Assembly (NCBI GenBank): GCA_038748065.1
Contig: JBCDJG010000058.1
Coordinates: 1 to 31,728 of the forward strand
DNA from: JBCDJG01 sp038748065
Lineage (GTDB): Bacteria > Pseudomonadota > Gammaproteobacteria > Pseudomonadales > Halieaceae
DNA: 31,728 bases
Direction: 5' to 3'
The notes beneath the pieces are model-generated. The model was not told where the DNA came from, searched no databases, and saw only the letters and a program-made list of their open reading frames with translations. A program made the translations under genes and the position numbers. Below are positions 31,643-31,728 of the stretch, piece after piece; position 1 is the first letter of the stretch, and each line of letters starts with the position of its first letter.

Positions 31643-31728
31643 GCGTGTTTGACGAGAGTATAGTTGCTGAGTTGGCCGAGACCACGGCATTACAAGAACG
31701 AATCAAAGCAGCACATCTCAGTAACAAC

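Larger units (their letters stand above)
31246..31728. other. oriC: Putative oriC / dnaA upstream region (non-coding to the right edge)
   Basis: No gene is visible from the rpmH start to the edge. After the rpmH promoter comes a 14-bp palindrome CGAATT-GT-AATTCG (31366-31379). Two perfect DnaA boxes then flank about 110 bp of AT-rich DNA (31516-31642). That DNA contains GTTATAAA/TTTATAAC (31559-31566 and 31575-31582) and ATCAATT/AATTGAT (31570-31576 and 31588-31594). The rpmH-dnaA interval is the replication origin in Pseudomonas-type gammaproteobacteria. dnaA should start just beyond the window, on the plus strand. Confidence 0.7.

Noticed and set aside
1..31728. CRISPR array, tRNA, rRNA, IS element or toxin-antitoxin pair
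   Set aside because: No regularly spaced repeats, cloverleaf candidates, rRNA stretches or recognisable toxin/antitoxin proteins were seen in reading both strands.

Overview
The window looks like the origin-proximal region of a marine-type gammaproteobacterium. The conserved order rpmH-rnpA-yidD-yidC-mnmE / mnmG-rsmG-parA-parB / atpIBEFHAGDC / ... glmU-glmS is the classic gammaproteobacterial arrangement around dnaA. The accessory genes (cyanophycin synthetase, an exosortase-type 'midcut' protein, cytochrome P450, sterol-desaturase-like enzyme) suggest the Halieaceae (OM60/NOR5) or a nearby cellvibrionalean lineage. That placement is inferred from gene content and protein resemblance; no search was run.

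Layout from left to right. (1) 2-1861 is the 3' two-thirds of a cyanophycin synthetase gene, cut by the left edge. It converges on glmU-glmS (1875-5062, minus), which makes UDP-GlcNAc. A divergent TrmB-family regulator (5163-5903) shares a 100-bp control region with glmU. (2) 5.9-15.3 kb is an accessory block between two clusters that are adjacent in Pseudomonas (atpC and glmU). It holds a LolA-like periplasmic protein, a ChrA-type transporter, a tightly overlapped minus-strand operon (patatin, then PPOX-fold flavin-binding protein, then amidohydrolase-like protein), an unusual cytochrome P450, a sterol-desaturase-like di-iron membrane protein, an SdrD_B-like secreted protein translationally coupled to a C39-peptidase-like lipoprotein, and a protein with its exosortase-like sorting signal in the middle. 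(3) 15.36-22.5 kb is the complete F1Fo ATP synthase operon (minus), with a recognisable promoter at 22490-22518 and a perfect palindromic terminator at 15359-15385. (4) 22.7-27.0 kb is mnmG-rsmG-parA-parB (minus), with a strong promoter at 26976-27004. (5) 26937-27356 is a 420-bp AT-rich non-coding stretch with a perfect DnaA box and two interleaved long inverted repeats. (6) 27.36-31.25 kb is rpmH-rnpA-yidD-yidC-mnmE (minus), from a promoter at 31324-31352. (7) 31246-31728 is a non-coding AT-rich segment with two perfect DnaA boxes, very probably the oriC / dnaA upstream region; dnaA itself should lie just past the right edge.

The housekeeping part covers ribosome and RNase P production, membrane protein insertion, tRNA and rRNA modification, chromosome partition and energy conversion. 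The points most worth a second look are the P450 without the usual I-helix acid/alcohol pair, the amidohydrolase-fold protein that has lost its metal-site signature, the coupled SdrD_B-like/C39 surface pair beside the midcut protein, the TrmB/glmUS divergent dyad, and the mutually exclusive (or pseudoknotted) structures downstream of mnmE.
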